Below, one piece after another: positions 1 through 9,691 of a stretch of DNA of 64,000 nt. Below the pieces are notes generated by a model. It was not told where the DNA came from. It saw nothing but the letters and a program-made list of their open reading frames with translations, and did no database searches. Position numbers and translations under genes: made by a program. The stretch is taken from positions 105,092 to 169,091 of the forward strand of contig CAMYMU010000002.1 of the NCBI GenBank assembly GCA_947259575.1. Reading direction: 5' to 3'. Every line of letters starts with the position of its first letter. The stretch's first letter is position 1. The stretch comes from an uncultured Ectothiorhodospiraceae bacterium (GTDB taxonomy: Bacteria; Pseudomonadota; Gammaproteobacteria; UBA6429; Thiohalophilaceae).

Positions 1-1686
1 CGGAGTGGGGTTATCACGCTGCGGGATGCGGAAGGTAATTTAATAGAAAAACTCGCAGAAAATGACAGTCACATATCGCAATGTCTTGAGGTGTCCACAA
101 AGACGACGGGATTGGCGAATGAAGACAGCCTTGTTTACCTGATCCCCTGTTCACTTATAAAAACCTTACGTGAAGAGTCTACCGGGTTTAATAGTCATTT
201 TCTAAGTTCAGCCGAGCATCGCATGAAGCATGCAGTGGAAAAGCGCCAACAACGTAGTGACTCGCAAAATGCCATGCGTTATCTGGTGTGCGACCTGACC
301 GATCGAAAACCGGTAATGGTCCAGTCCAGTGAAACGATTGCAAATACAGCAACTATTATGACAACGGAAAATGTATCATCCGCCCTGGTTATGGAAGGAG
401 AAAACCTGGTTGGTATGATCACCGATCGTGATTTACGCAGTCGTTGCATTGCTGAAAAGCTGGACACACAGAGTCCGGTTGCGACGATAATGACAAAAGA
501 CTTGATTACCGTTGATGATAAGACAATTCTTTCAGAGGCATTGTTATTAATGACACGTAATCAGATTCAGCATTTACCCATTTTAAAAAACAAACAACCA
601 ATTGGTAATCTGAGTGTGTCAGACGTTATCCGTCATCTGGGAACCAATGCAGCCTTTATTGCCAGTGATATCGAAAAAGCCAATAGTCCTGAAGCACTTG
701 CAAAGATAAGCCAGCGCTTACCCGAGTTACACGTGCAGCTTGTGATTGCCAATACCTCGGCCAGCCAAATTGGTGAGATCTTTTCCATGATTACTGATTC
801 CATAACCTGTCGCTTGTTAAAACTGGCAGAGGAGAAACTGGGCCCCGCGCCAGTACCTTATCTTTGGTTAGCGGGTGGTTCGCAGGGGCGAAACGAACAG
901 ACCTCACACTCCGATCAGGATAATGCCCTGTTTATTGATGACAGCATGAAACCCGATGATGATAAATACTTCAAGGCGTTAAGCACATATGTAAGTGATG
1001 GTCTCAATGCATGTGGTTATGTTTACTGCCCTGGTGATGCCATGGCGACTAATCCGGAATGGCGTCAGCCTGTAGCAGTATGGAAAAAGTATTTTAGTAA
1101 CTGGATTGAACGGCCCGAAAAGAAAGCGCTCATGTTAGCAAGCATCTTTTTTGATTTGAGGCCGGTCTATGGTGAAACGGCTTTGTTCGATGATGTGCAG
1201 GCAAGCATGCTAAACGCTGCGCAAGAAAATGGAATCTTTATTGCGTATTTGGTAGCTAATGCATTAACACATCGCCCACCGCTGGGTTTTTTCCGCAACT
1301 TTGTTTTAATCCATGATCAGGAACACGATAACACGTTAGATGTAAAACACCGCGGTATTGTTCCGATTATAGATATCGCCAGAGTCTTTGCATTATCGAA
1401 AGGTATCAAAGCGGTAAATACAGTGGAACGCCTGCAGGCAGCTTGTGAATGCGGTGCAATGAGTAAGGAGATGAGTGAAAACCTGATTGATGCACTGGAA
1501 TACATCGCGATGCTGCGTAACCAACACCAGGTGGAACGGATTCGTGCGGGTAAGCCCGCTGACAATTATCTTGACCCGAAATCACTAAGTGGTCTGGAAA
1601 GAGGGCACCTGAAAGATGCGTTTGCGATTATCAAGTCTATGCAGGAAGTCCTGGAAAATCGGCACCAGACTGGGCGAATTGCCTGA
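1..1686 (+). CDS. cNMP-binding/CBS/DUF294 nucleotidyltransferase-like protein (5' partial)
   Basis: The reading frame is open from the first base, so the gene begins upstream of the window; the GTG at 91 is only an internal codon. About 561 codons are visible. The first 30 codons look like the end of a cyclic-nucleotide-binding domain. Two CBS repeats follow (about codons 100-215, with MITDRDLR and a second MTRNQIQHLPIL-type repeat). Then comes a DUF294 nucleotidyltransferase domain with the GGSQGRNE...SDQDN signature near codon 290, and the DUF294 C-terminal domain. Family members are thought to be signal-controlled nucleotidyltransferases related to GlnD; the substrate is unknown. A 3'-5' exonuclease gene starts 2 nt after the stop, a pairing seen in many Proteobacteria, which suggests co-transcription. 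Domain calls are firm; function is inference. Confidence 0.85.
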   Translation, partial: RSGVITLRDAEGNLIEKLAENDSHISQCLEVSTKTTGLANEDSLVYLIPCSLIKTLREESTGFNSHFLSSAEHRMKHAVEKRQQRSDSQNAMRYLVCDLTDRKPVMVQSSETIANTATIMTTENVSSALVMEGENLVGMITDRDLRSRCIAEKLDTQSPVATIMTKDLITVDDKTILSEALLLMTRNQIQHLPILKNKQPIGNLSVSDVIRHLGTNAAFIASDIEKANSPEALAKISQRLPELHVQLVIANTSASQIGEIFSMITDSITCRLLKLAEEKLGPAPVPYLWLAGGSQGRNEQTSHSDQDNALFIDDSMKPDDDKYFKALSTYVSDGLNACGYVYCPGDAMATNPEWRQPVAVWKKYFSNWIERPEKKALMLASIFFDLRPVYGETALFDDVQASMLNAAQENGIFIAYLVANALTHRPPLGFFRNFVLIHDQEHDNTLDVKHRGIVPIIDIARVFALSKGIKAVNTVERLQAACECGAMSKEMSENLIDALEYIAMLRNQHQVERIRAGKPADNYLDPKSLSGLERGHLKDAFAIIKSMQEVLENRHQTGRIA

Positions 1687-1688
1687 TC

Positions 1689-2378
1689 ATGTGGTTTAAA
1701 TCATTAGATCAAAATAAAAAACGAAAACGATTACTGGATAAAACCCCAGCGGGCGCGTTGCGTGATTATTACCAAACACCGTTCCCGGCTCCAAAATCAA
1801 AAGTAGCAGATATTCCTTTAGTCGTACTGGATTTCGAGACGACCGGTCTAGACATCAAATATGATCATATTGTCAGTGTAGGGTTAATTGAGATTAACCA
1901 GTTGGGTGTTAATTTGGATTCAGCATGGCATGAAATTATTAAAACCTCACGCGACCTGCCGGAACAAAGTACCGTCATTCACGAAATTACAGACGACATG
2001 GTTAACTTGGGTGAAGAGGTTAATTTAGTTTTTGAAAAGCTACTTAGTCGTTTAAAAGGCCACGTTCTGATTGCTCATCATGCACAAATCGAACTAGGTT
2101 ACCTAAAGAAAATTAGCAAGGAATTATATCAACAGGATTTTATCATCCCAGTAATAGATACACAGGTACTTGCCAAAAGACAGTTACAAAGAGAGCAAGT
2201 CACCCTTGAGAAAAATAGCCTGCGTTTATTTAACTTACGTAAAAGATACAAGTTACCTGCCTATAAGGCGCATAATGCATTGAGTGATGCATTATCGACA
2301 GCAGAATTATTTCTTGCACTGATGGCTGATTTATATCCTGGGCTGGATTGTAGGCTCAAGGATTTGTTAAAAAATTGA
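1689..2378 (+). CDS. DnaQ-like 3'-5' exonuclease (DEDDh)
   Basis: A 229-residue protein with an RNase T/DnaQ exonuclease fold. Exo I is LDFETTGLD near residue 47, with the first two acidic ligands. The ExoIII His-Asp pair is in HNALSDALSTAELF near residue 200, as expected for the DEDDh class. It resembles free-standing DNA polymerase III epsilon-like nucleases rather than the replicative DnaQ, because a basic N-terminal extension of about 45 residues precedes the nuclease core. It probably removes 3' nucleotides from DNA or RNA. It starts 2 nt after the DUF294 gene and ends 1 nt before a convergent membrane-protein gene. There is no visible space for a separate promoter, so operonic expression is likely. 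Confidence 0.85.
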   Translation: MWFKSLDQNKKRKRLLDKTPAGALRDYYQTPFPAPKSKVADIPLVVLDFETTGLDIKYDHIVSVGLIEINQLGVNLDSAWHEIIKTSRDLPEQSTVIHEITDDMVNLGEEVNLVFEKLLSRLKGHVLIAHHAQIELGYLKKISKELYQQDFIIPVIDTQVLAKRQLQREQVTLEKNSLRLFNLRKRYKLPAYKAHNALSDALSTAELFLALMADLYPGLDCRLKDLLKN

Positions 2379-2379
2379 A

Positions 2380-2808
2380 TCAACTATCCTGTTTCTTTTT
2401 GCTAACAGCATTGTAAATACGTTCAGCAATACGAAGTGAAAGATAGTATTTAATTGCATTACCCCGAAATGCCTGGACTGTACCAATTAGCAAGGCAGCG
2501 ATTAAATAGCCAACCAGAGCTAGACTGCTTATCGTTACAACCCTATGAACCGTTGCTTCAGTACTTGGGAACTGTGAAAAGTAGATCGCAATAACAAGGC
2601 TGGTAATGACAAAGAAAAGTTGTATGGTAAAAGCCAGGTCCGCTGCGCGTAGCGCAATGGTTTGTGCTAAATCCATTCGCCGCCAATAGAATATAAAGAA
2701 CAAAATAAGAGGCAATACTGTACTAGCAACAGGATGGGCGAATATACCCATGAGTGCCATTATGGGGGCTAAAGCGGCATAGTGTTTTTCCTGTTGAACC
2801 ATCGACAA
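2380..2808 (-). CDS. Small membrane protein, DUF4870-like
   Basis: A 142-residue protein with about three to four hydrophobic segments (roughly residues 10-40, 55-75, 90-115) and a lysine-rich C-terminus. The pattern of a hydrophobic pair, a basic YWRR loop, then an amphipathic stretch and more membrane helices resembles DUF4870 proteins, but the match is by eye. No catalytic motif is visible. It is convergent with the exonuclease gene, 1 nt apart, and is followed upstream by a methyltransferase gene on the same strand 89 nt away. Function unknown. Confidence 0.6.
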   Translation of the reverse strand: MSMVQQEKHYAALAPIMALMGIFAHPVASTVLPLILFFIFYWRRMDLAQTIALRAADLAFTIQLFFVITSLVIAIYFSQFPSTEATVHRVVTISSLALVGYLIAALLIGTVQAFRGNAIKYYLSLRIAERIYNAVSKKKQDS

Positions 2809-2897
2809 ATTCTATTGTTATTTTTTATTTGTTTATCATGACAAGAGCCTGGTGAATTTACAACTAGAAGAGATAAAAGAGGTAAATTAGGAAACCA

Positions 2898-3647
2898 TTA
2901 TTTACGCCAGATACGTAAAGCCAATGGCCAGCTAATGGCACGCTCTTGCTCACTATCCCCCCAGGCCGTCACAAGATCCTTGAATATTAGTTCGATGGGA
3001 TTACTTTGTTGATCAGCTTCATAAGCTTTAACCGCAGACCAGGTATTTAAATAACCAATCAGTTGGTCTAGCTTCCAATGCGCACTCATTTCAAACTTAG
3101 GAACGTCGAGCTCTTGAAAAGGGAAGTGGATATCTTGATAACCGCTTTCTACCAGGGCGCGTTCAGGCGGCCAGTAGGGACCAAGTAAGTTAGAATATAA
3201 ATAGTTGACTACTACGTCTATCTGCGGATTAATGGTTAATAGGTTATAAGTCCAGACCGCCAATACACCTTGGTCAACCAAGACTCTATCGGTTTCAAGC
3301 GCAAATTTATCTAGATCAAACCAATGTATAGCTTGAGCAACAACGATTAGATCAATTGATTGATCGTCAATACCCGATTTCTCAGCCGTTGTAACTCTAT
3401 ACTGAATGTTTTTTTGTTGTTGTGCCTGATTAATCTGGTTTTCACTCGCATCTGTAGCGATGATCTGTTTGTAATATTTAGCTAATTGCTTAGCCGCTTG
3501 TCCATTACCAGTAGCACAGTCCCAGGCGTAGTTATGGTGTTCAGTCAGGTGGGATAAATGGAAATATAACTCATCCGGGTATTCTGGACGAAATAGAGCA
3601 TAGTCCTGGGAATGGTCGGAGAAGTAATCATTGAAATTAGAAGGCAT
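2898..3647 (-). CDS. Class I SAM-dependent methyltransferase
   Basis: A 249-residue protein with a methyltransferase type 11 core. Motif I is WDCATGNGQAAKQL near residue 43, the acidic end of strand 2 is in IATDAS, and motif IV is in IDLIVVAQAIHWFDLDKF, near residue 105. The N-terminal FSDHSQDYALFRPEYP is typical of a group of bacterial and fungal methyltransferases related to trans-aconitate methyltransferase. The real substrate cannot be told. The gene is noticeably A+T-rich compared with the housekeeping genes further on, which may mean lateral acquisition (impression, not measured). It stands alone with 188 nt between its start and the next gene. Confidence 0.8.
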   Translation of the reverse strand: MPSNFNDYFSDHSQDYALFRPEYPDELYFHLSHLTEHHNYAWDCATGNGQAAKQLAKYYKQIIATDASENQINQAQQQKNIQYRVTTAEKSGIDDQSIDLIVVAQAIHWFDLDKFALETDRVLVDQGVLAVWTYNLLTINPQIDVVVNYLYSNLLGPYWPPERALVESGYQDIHFPFQELDVPKFEMSAHWKLDQLIGYLNTWSAVKAYEADQQSNPIELIFKDLVTAWGDSEQERAISWPLALRIWRK

Positions 3648-3836
3648 TCGTCAGAATAACTTATTCATAGAGTAATATGTGTTTACTGCTTTGTATCAAA
3701 TCCGATCAGTACTGTGTACAAAGAAAGATTAGTGGTAAAAACAAAGTATTTGGTAGTTAGATATGGAAGGTCTTGTTGTATTGATGGAGTGCTTTTTCTT
3801 TTATGGCTTTTTGGATGTGAAAACATAGTCTTCGGG

Positions 3837-6068
3837 CTATTTCTTAAATGCAGTTGGGTCTGCTAACAACAAAGTTAATTCCTCGATGGGTAAGGCCTGG
3901 CTAAAATAGAATCCTTGTATTTGGTCACAGTTTCGTTCACGCAAAAAGTTCAATTGTTGCTGATTTTCCACACCTTCCGCGATGACTTTGAGTCCTAAGC
4001 TATGCGCCATAGCAATAATTGCGCTGGATATAGCTGCATCATCAAAGTCGATGTGTACATCACGAATAAATGACCGGTCTATTTTTATTATATCAACTGG
4101 GAATCTTTTCAAATAGCTTAGTGAGGAATATCCAGTACCGAAATCATCAATTGAAATTTGCACGCCCATTTTCTTTAGACGGCCTAAGATTTTTGTGGCC
4201 AATTCGGCGTCTTCCATCAAAATACTTTCGGTAATTTCGAATTCAATAGAGTTTGGATTTACTTGATGTTTATTAAGTAAATTTTCTATTAAATCAGCCA
4301 AATCGCCATCCTGGAATTGCCGACTTGAGAGATTAATGGCTACACTCATTTGAACAAATCCGGCATCATGCCATTTTTTACATTGGCCAATGGCAGAGTC
4401 GATAACCCATTCTCCAATAGGCACTATCAAGCCATTTTCTTCCGCGATGGGAATGAAATCGGCAGGTGAGATCCAGTCATCTTTTTCATGCTGCCAGCGC
4501 AGTAATGCCTCAACACCACAGATATTCGAATTTTTACTATCTACTTTAGGTTGAAAGTATATTTCAAGTTGATTGAGCTCAAAAGCCTTTCGTAGTTCGA
4601 TCTCCATTTCAAGGTTTTCGAGTGCCTTTGCGTTCATAGAGTCATTGTAAAACCGATATGTATTTCTTCCTGCTTTCTTGGCATCGTACATGGCGGTGTC
4701 CGCGTTCTTTAGCAAGTTGTCAATGTCATCCCCGTCATTCGGGTAAACCGCAATGCCAATACTGGTGTTAATGAAAATTTCCCGTCCTTCAATCATAATC
4801 GGTTTTGTCAATGCATCTTGAATGCGGCGCGCAACCAATGCTGCATCTTCAGCTTGACTGATATCACTAAGCAATACTGTGAATTCATCACCTCCAAGAC
4901 GGCAAAAGTCATTGCTACTATTCATTGATTCATTTCGACTAACATAATCGCTGTTTCGCATTTCAGTATTCAAACGTTCTGCGACACCTTTAAGTAAACC
5001 GTCACCAATACTATGTCCAAGCGAGTCATTGATTTGTTTAAAGCGATCCAGATCGATATATAACACCGCAATATTTTTACTATAACGCTTAGCCTGGCTC
5101 AGCGAATCAGTGAGCATTTCCATAAAAAACCGGCGATTAGGTAAGTCTGTGAGACTATCGTAGTAAGCCAGGTAACGTATTTGTTGTTCATTATTTTTGC
5201 GTTCGGTAATGTCTTGTATGATTGCAAAGAATACTGGTGTTTGTTCAGTATGGGAAAGCTGTAAGCGAACCTCAACAGGATAGGTGCTATTATCTTTGCG
5301 TTGATGCACGGTTTCAAAAATGAGCTGTTTCTGTTGTTTTTTGAATAAGGGTTGCACAAAGTTCAAAAATTCGTCTTCAGAAAAATCTGGTTTGATATCA
5401 ACCGGTGTCAGTTTAGATAACTCATCCAATGTGTAGCCTAGATTGTTGCGTGCTCCTTCATTGACTTCAATGAAGTGTAGTGTCTCTGCATCAAAAATAT
5501 ATATTTCATTCTGTGAACTATTCAGAATACGACCCAGGCGCGCTTCGCGTTGTTCAACATGTAGTGTACGTTCAGATAGATGATCATTTAGGATATGTAA
5601 CTGTTCGTTTTGTTCACGCGTTAAGGCTTCAAGGCGTAGACGTTCAGACTCGGCAAATTTCAACTCGAGGGCATGCTTGATGCTAAGCATGAGATCATTA
5701 TCGTCCCAGGGTTTTTTAATGTATTTATAGATATTACCCTGGTTGATGGCTTCGATAGTTGAAGCAATATCAGCATAACCTGTGAGTAAAATGCGCATTG
5801 TACTGGGCCAGCGCTGGGCAACGTGGCTAAGCAGTTTTGCGCCATCCATTTCAGGCATCCGCATATCGGAAATGATTAAATCGACAGGTTGCTTTTCCAG
5901 AATATTCAGTGCTTCTAAACCATTTTCGGCAAACAATAACTGATATCCATTTTTGCGCAGCAAGCGACGCAATGCTGACAATACATTGGCTTCGTCATCG
6001 ACACATAAAATAGTTGCCTGATTGTTTATTTCGGCTTGCTTATTAGGTGTTGCATTCGTGAGTGACAT
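3837..6068 (-). CDS. Response regulator REC-PAS-GGDEF-EAL protein
   Basis: A 743-residue cytoplasmic protein. A REC receiver domain (about 18-135) has phospho-acceptor Asp68 in ISDMRMP and the KPW signature. A coiled-coil linker, a PAS domain (about 180-295), a GGDEF domain with intact GGDEF at 392-396 and an EAL domain with EAL at 520-522 and DDFGTGYSS follow. Both the diguanylate cyclase and c-di-GMP phosphodiesterase signatures are intact. An RNSD inhibitory-site motif precedes GGDEF, with about 12 extra residues between them. The receiver is closely similar to that of the REC/HD-GYP protein at 11905-13251, including the linker, so the two are paralogues. The gene is divergent from the six-gene signalling operon, and the 427-bp gap probably holds both promoters. 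Confidence 0.92.
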   Translation of the reverse strand: MSLTNATPNKQAEINNQATILCVDDEANVLSALRRLLRKNGYQLLFAENGLEALNILEKQPVDLIISDMRMPEMDGAKLLSHVAQRWPSTMRILLTGYADIASTIEAINQGNIYKYIKKPWDDNDLMLSIKHALELKFAESERLRLEALTREQNEQLHILNDHLSERTLHVEQREARLGRILNSSQNEIYIFDAETLHFIEVNEGARNNLGYTLDELSKLTPVDIKPDFSEDEFLNFVQPLFKKQQKQLIFETVHQRKDNSTYPVEVRLQLSHTEQTPVFFAIIQDITERKNNEQQIRYLAYYDSLTDLPNRRFFMEMLTDSLSQAKRYSKNIAVLYIDLDRFKQINDSLGHSIGDGLLKGVAERLNTEMRNSDYVSRNESMNSSNDFCRLGGDEFTVLLSDISQAEDAALVARRIQDALTKPIMIEGREIFINTSIGIAVYPNDGDDIDNLLKNADTAMYDAKKAGRNTYRFYNDSMNAKALENLEMEIELRKAFELNQLEIYFQPKVDSKNSNICGVEALLRWQHEKDDWISPADFIPIAEENGLIVPIGEWVIDSAIGQCKKWHDAGFVQMSVAINLSSRQFQDGDLADLIENLLNKHQVNPNSIEFEITESILMEDAELATKILGRLKKMGVQISIDDFGTGYSSLSYLKRFPVDIIKIDRSFIRDVHIDFDDAAISSAIIAMAHSLGLKVIAEGVENQQQLNFLRERNCDQIQGFYFSQALPIEELTLLLADPTAFKK

Positions 6069-6495
6069 ACTCAGATTTATATCCCTTCATGCACAAGGCA
6101 TTGGCCTGTCGTTGTTCAACCGTGTGTCACTAAGAATACAAAGTGAAGCTGATTAACTTCCACAATTTCCTACTGCAACATGGAAAGCAGGCCGGTAACC
6201 AGAGCCTTGTATTCAGTTACACCTAATATAACGGACATATTGTGTCGAAACTGAACATTTTAGGCTGAGTGTTGGAATCAAATTTGACCAAATTCTTATA
6301 TTTAAACACCCAATTTTGTTCAACCGGGTACCTCGACTCGTAGCTATGATGACAATTATTCAAGTAACGCTTAGCAAGGCCGATTAACTTAATTAGCACA
6401 CACTAAGTTGATGTGCTTTAAATATTTACTAAGTATTTCAATGACATACCCCTTCTAAAAGGTGTGGGCATTACATTTTTCTGGAAAGTGTAACT
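6069..6495. other. Intergenic region between divergent signalling genes
   Basis: A 427-bp A+T-rich region without a credible gene. It must hold promoters for the minus-strand GGDEF-EAL gene and the plus-strand signalling operon. I could not identify a convincing sigma-70 or sigma-54 pair. A weak CCTT-ctaa-AAGG inverted repeat lies near 6450, shortly before the operon. Confidence 0.5.
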
Positions 6496-7293
6496 ATGGA
6501 AAGAAACCTATTACTTGTTGATGACGAGGAGAATATCCTCCGTTCTTTGAAACGGACCTTAAGGCGTGATGGCTACAACATATTTACCGCTGATGGGGGA
6601 GCAAAGGGCCTAGAGGTTCTTGACCAGCAGGATATCGGGGTGATTGTCTCAGATCAGCGTATGCCTGGCATGATCGGTGCTGAATTTCTAAGTAAGGCAC
6701 GGGAGCAACACCCCACTACAGTACGCATTATGCTCAGTGGTTACACCGAACTCAATTCCGTGACCGACGCGATTAACCAGGGAGCTATCTATAAGTTTCT
6801 CACCAAGCCCTGGGAAGATGATCTGTTGCGCGCCAATATCGAAGAAGCCTTTGAATACTATGAACTTCGCCGAGAAAATGAACGCTTAAACGACAAGCTA
6901 ATTAACGTCAATAAGAAGCTTGAAAAACGGGTAGAGGAGCGTACTCGCGAGGCCATGTTGAGTATGCGTAGCTTGCAGGTTGCGCATGATGTGCTTGAGC
7001 AATTACCGGTCGTAGTATTAGGGATTGATGCGGATGGAATTATTGTCGCCGCGAATCAGGAAGCACATCGCCTACTTGACGAGCAAAGCGAAGGGCTACT
7101 CGGGAGGCGTGCACTCGATGCTTTACCACAAGTCGCTCATCCGCTCATTGAAAACGAATCCAAATCCAGAACGGAACCCGTAGAATTAGAATTAGCCGGA
7201 AACACCTTGCAATTACTCAGCAGCCCATTAGGTCGCGGTGACGTGTTTAGAGGCCATGTGCTTGTTAGTAGTTGCGGAAGCAGCAGTAAATAA
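6496..7293 (+). CDS. Response regulator, REC-coiled coil-PAS
   Basis: First gene of the signalling operon, 265 residues. The receiver domain covers residues 3-120 with acidic pocket Asp9/Asp10, acceptor Asp53 in VSDQRMPG, and the KPWED end typical of the HupR/RpfG receiver group. A coiled coil (about 130-165) links it to a small PAS-like domain (about 170-250, with VLGIDADGIIVAANQEA). No DNA-binding or enzymatic output is present, so it likely acts through protein contacts. The next gene (HDOD) begins 35 nt downstream after AGGAGAAG, a good ribosome binding site. Confidence 0.88.
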   Translation: MERNLLLVDDEENILRSLKRTLRRDGYNIFTADGGAKGLEVLDQQDIGVIVSDQRMPGMIGAEFLSKAREQHPTTVRIMLSGYTELNSVTDAINQGAIYKFLTKPWEDDLLRANIEEAFEYYELRRENERLNDKLINVNKKLEKRVEERTREAMLSMRSLQVAHDVLEQLPVVVLGIDADGIIVAANQEAHRLLDEQSEGLLGRRALDALPQVAHPLIENESKSRTEPVELELAGNTLQLLSSPLGRGDVFRGHVLVSSCGSSSK

Positions 7294-7328
7294 TTGACCT
7301 AAAGTAGTGCTTTAGGAGAAGCAAAGAG

Positions 7329-8171
7329 ATGGTAACAGCAGAACCAAACAAACTTGACAGAATATTGGAACAGGTACCGACCTTTTCACTTGCTGCACAA
7401 GAGGCGTTAAAGCAGTTTGGTGAACAACAAACGGACATTCAACGTTTAGCTCAGACTCTGGAGACTGAACCGTCACTGGTTGCTCAGGTGCTAAGAGTTG
7501 CCAATTCTCCGTTTTATGGTTTATCGGGCAAAATTAAAAGCATCCGTGAGTCTTGTATGGTACTAGGTCAGCATACCTTGCGAAATCTAATTCTTGCCGC
7601 AGCCGTTTCGGAAGTTTTAGATAAGCTTGATAGCACGCAGGATGATTTTGTTAATAACTGGAATCACTGTGTGCATACCGCCACCATTGCAAGTCAATTA
7701 GCCAAGCAATTGAAGCAGGATAGTGACTCCAGTTATACCGCTGGTCTATTACATGATATTGGTACGCTAATCGTGAGTGCTCTATTACCAGAAGAAATGG
7801 CAAGAATTAAAGAGAAAATTGCCGAAGGGGTATCTCATCATGATGCGGAGTGTGCGGTTCTAGGATTAGATCATGCGCAGTTAGCTGGGGTCATCGCGAA
7901 ACAATGGAATTTACCTGAAGATATTTCCGAAGCAATCTGTGCGCATCATATACCAAAAGATAATGAGCAGGCCTTAGTAGGTATCATCTACATTGCTGAC
8001 GTTATATCGGAATGGATGAGTAAGTCAGAGCATGATGTGCAACAGCTAATTGAATATATTGAACGTGATGTAATGCAACGACTGGGTCTTTCTGTTGAAG
8101 CCTTAAGTCAGTTTATAGAGAAAGTCCCCTCTATTGAGGAGACCTGTGCAAATCAGGCTACAGCAGCTTGA
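7329..8171 (+). CDS. HDOD domain protein
   Basis: A 280-residue protein made almost wholly of an HDOD domain (about residues 10-210), with the characteristic VAQVLRVANSPFYGL and the internal YTAGLLHDIGTLIVS. HDOD proteins are signalling proteins without a proven enzymatic activity. They often sit beside two-component and c-di-GMP genes, and some bind kinases or RNA-regulatory partners. This one lies in tight operon order, 35 nt from both neighbours, between a REC-PAS regulator and a GAF kinase, which points to a role as adaptor in the same pathway. A strong GGAG motif precedes the ATG. Confidence 0.88.
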   Translation: MVTAEPNKLDRILEQVPTFSLAAQEALKQFGEQQTDIQRLAQTLETEPSLVAQVLRVANSPFYGLSGKIKSIRESCMVLGQHTLRNLILAAAVSEVLDKLDSTQDDFVNNWNHCVHTATIASQLAKQLKQDSDSSYTAGLLHDIGTLIVSALLPEEMARIKEKIAEGVSHHDAECAVLGLDHAQLAGVIAKQWNLPEDISEAICAHHIPKDNEQALVGIIYIADVISEWMSKSEHDVQQLIEYIERDVMQRLGLSVEALSQFIEKVPSIEETCANQATAA

Positions 8172-8206
8172 GAAAGATATTTTGATACACAACATTGGGA
8201 TAATCG

Positions 8207-9655
8207 ATGGCTTCTGATTGTAATTTTAGATTAGACAATGCAGCAAATGGCGAGCTGGTAAAATGCCTGGGCTGGATAGTTGAATTATACCGTCTGGGTC
8301 AGAAAAATACTGCGGATCCGCAAGACTCGGAAATTTTTCAACAAATTCTCGAACACGTGGTATCGGGATTTAATGCGGACTCCGGTAGTTTGGCCTTCCT
8401 CACCAATGAAAATAAAGAACTCGAACTTGTTGCAGGTATTGACCTACCACCCGGCGTCATAGGCAGTACGGTTGCAGTGGGTGAGTGTCGTATGGGGACG
8501 GTGATCCAATCCAGTAAACCAATGTTAATGAATGGTGATCTATCTCAAAAAAACACCGATAAAAACACGACGGAAAAACAGTCAAGTAACAGACGTGTCA
8601 GCTCGGCTATGTGCTGGCCAATCATCGGTGAACAATTTGGTGTGGTGGGTGCCTTGAACATTAATCGAGGCAATAGTAGTAATGCCTATACTGAATCGGA
8701 TTTAGAAGCAGGTCGAACGCTGATTGAAATGATCAGTGTGGTGTTGGAAAACACCCGTTTACATCGTGATTACAACAGCCAAATCAATGAACTGGAGCAA
8801 ATGAATGCGCAAATAAAAGCGGTGAATGAACAGCTTGAAGCAGCACAAAATCAACTACTCCAATCTGAAAAGATGGCTTCAGTCGGGCAACTGGCTGCCG
8901 GCGTAGCCCATGAGATCAATAATCCGGTAGGTTATATCAATTCCAATGTCGCGACCTTAAAACAATATGCCAGTGATTTATTTGACATGCTGGATGCATA
9001 CGCGCAGCTTGAATCGAGTATTGAGAATAAAGACAAGCTTAAAGATGTTGAAGTAATTAAAGAGAAAATCGATCTAAAATATTTGCGTGAGGATATTGTT
9101 GAGTTGATTGGCGAATCACTGGAAGGACTGACTCGCGTTAAACAAATCGTTCAAGACTTGAAAGACTTCTCACACGTCGACGGTGGTGTTTGGGAGTGGG
9201 CAGACCTACAAAAAGGACTGGATAGCACGCTTAATGTTGCAAGCAATGAGCTCAAGTATAAGGCTGAGGTAGTAAAGAAGTACGGTGGTATCCCGCAAGT
9301 TGAGTGCATGCCGTCACAACTTAATCAAGTATTTATGAATATACTGGTCAATGCAGCCCATGCGATTGAAACTCGCGGCCAGATAACAATAAGTACTGGT
9401 GAACAGGGTGATGAGGTTTACGTTTCGATACAGGACACTGGCTCGGGTATGTCGGAAGAAATTCAAAAACGTATCTTTGAACCATTTTATACCACTAAAG
9501 CCGTAGGTACTGGGACCGGTCTGGGGTTATCGCTTTCATACGGTATTGTTGAGAAACACGGTGGCCGGATCGATTTGCATAGCGATCCAGGTAAAGGGAC
9601 TACCTTCACTGTTTGGTTGCCCATTCAGCAAAACGAACATCGGGCGGCAGGATAA
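8207..9655 (+). CDS. Soluble GAF-domain sensor histidine kinase
   Basis: A 482-residue kinase without membrane segments. A GAF domain (about 40-185, ending GALNINRG...YTESDLE) senses an unknown cytoplasmic signal. A coiled coil (about 190-225) leads to the dimerisation domain with H-box GVAHEINNPVGY, phospho-acceptor His235. The catalytic domain carries the N box (NQVFMNILVNAAHAIE), G1 (DTGSGM), F box and G2 (GTGTGLGLSL). There is no receiver attached, so it must phosphorylate a separate REC protein; three are encoded in the same operon and one opposite. Its transmitter is strongly similar to that of the next gene, showing an ancestral duplication. Confidence 0.93.
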   Translation: MASDCNFRLDNAANGELVKCLGWIVELYRLGQKNTADPQDSEIFQQILEHVVSGFNADSGSLAFLTNENKELELVAGIDLPPGVIGSTVAVGECRMGTVIQSSKPMLMNGDLSQKNTDKNTTEKQSSNRRVSSAMCWPIIGEQFGVVGALNINRGNSSNAYTESDLEAGRTLIEMISVVLENTRLHRDYNSQINELEQMNAQIKAVNEQLEAAQNQLLQSEKMASVGQLAAGVAHEINNPVGYINSNVATLKQYASDLFDMLDAYAQLESSIENKDKLKDVEVIKEKIDLKYLREDIVELIGESLEGLTRVKQIVQDLKDFSHVDGGVWEWADLQKGLDSTLNVASNELKYKAEVVKKYGGIPQVECMPSQLNQVFMNILVNAAHAIETRGQITISTGEQGDEVYVSIQDTGSGMSEEIQKRIFEPFYTTKAVGTGTGLGLSLSYGIVEKHGGRIDLHSDPGKGTTFTVWLPIQQNEHRAAG

Positions 9656-9691
9656 TGGTTAATCATATCGAGCGTATTTGGTAAATCTATA

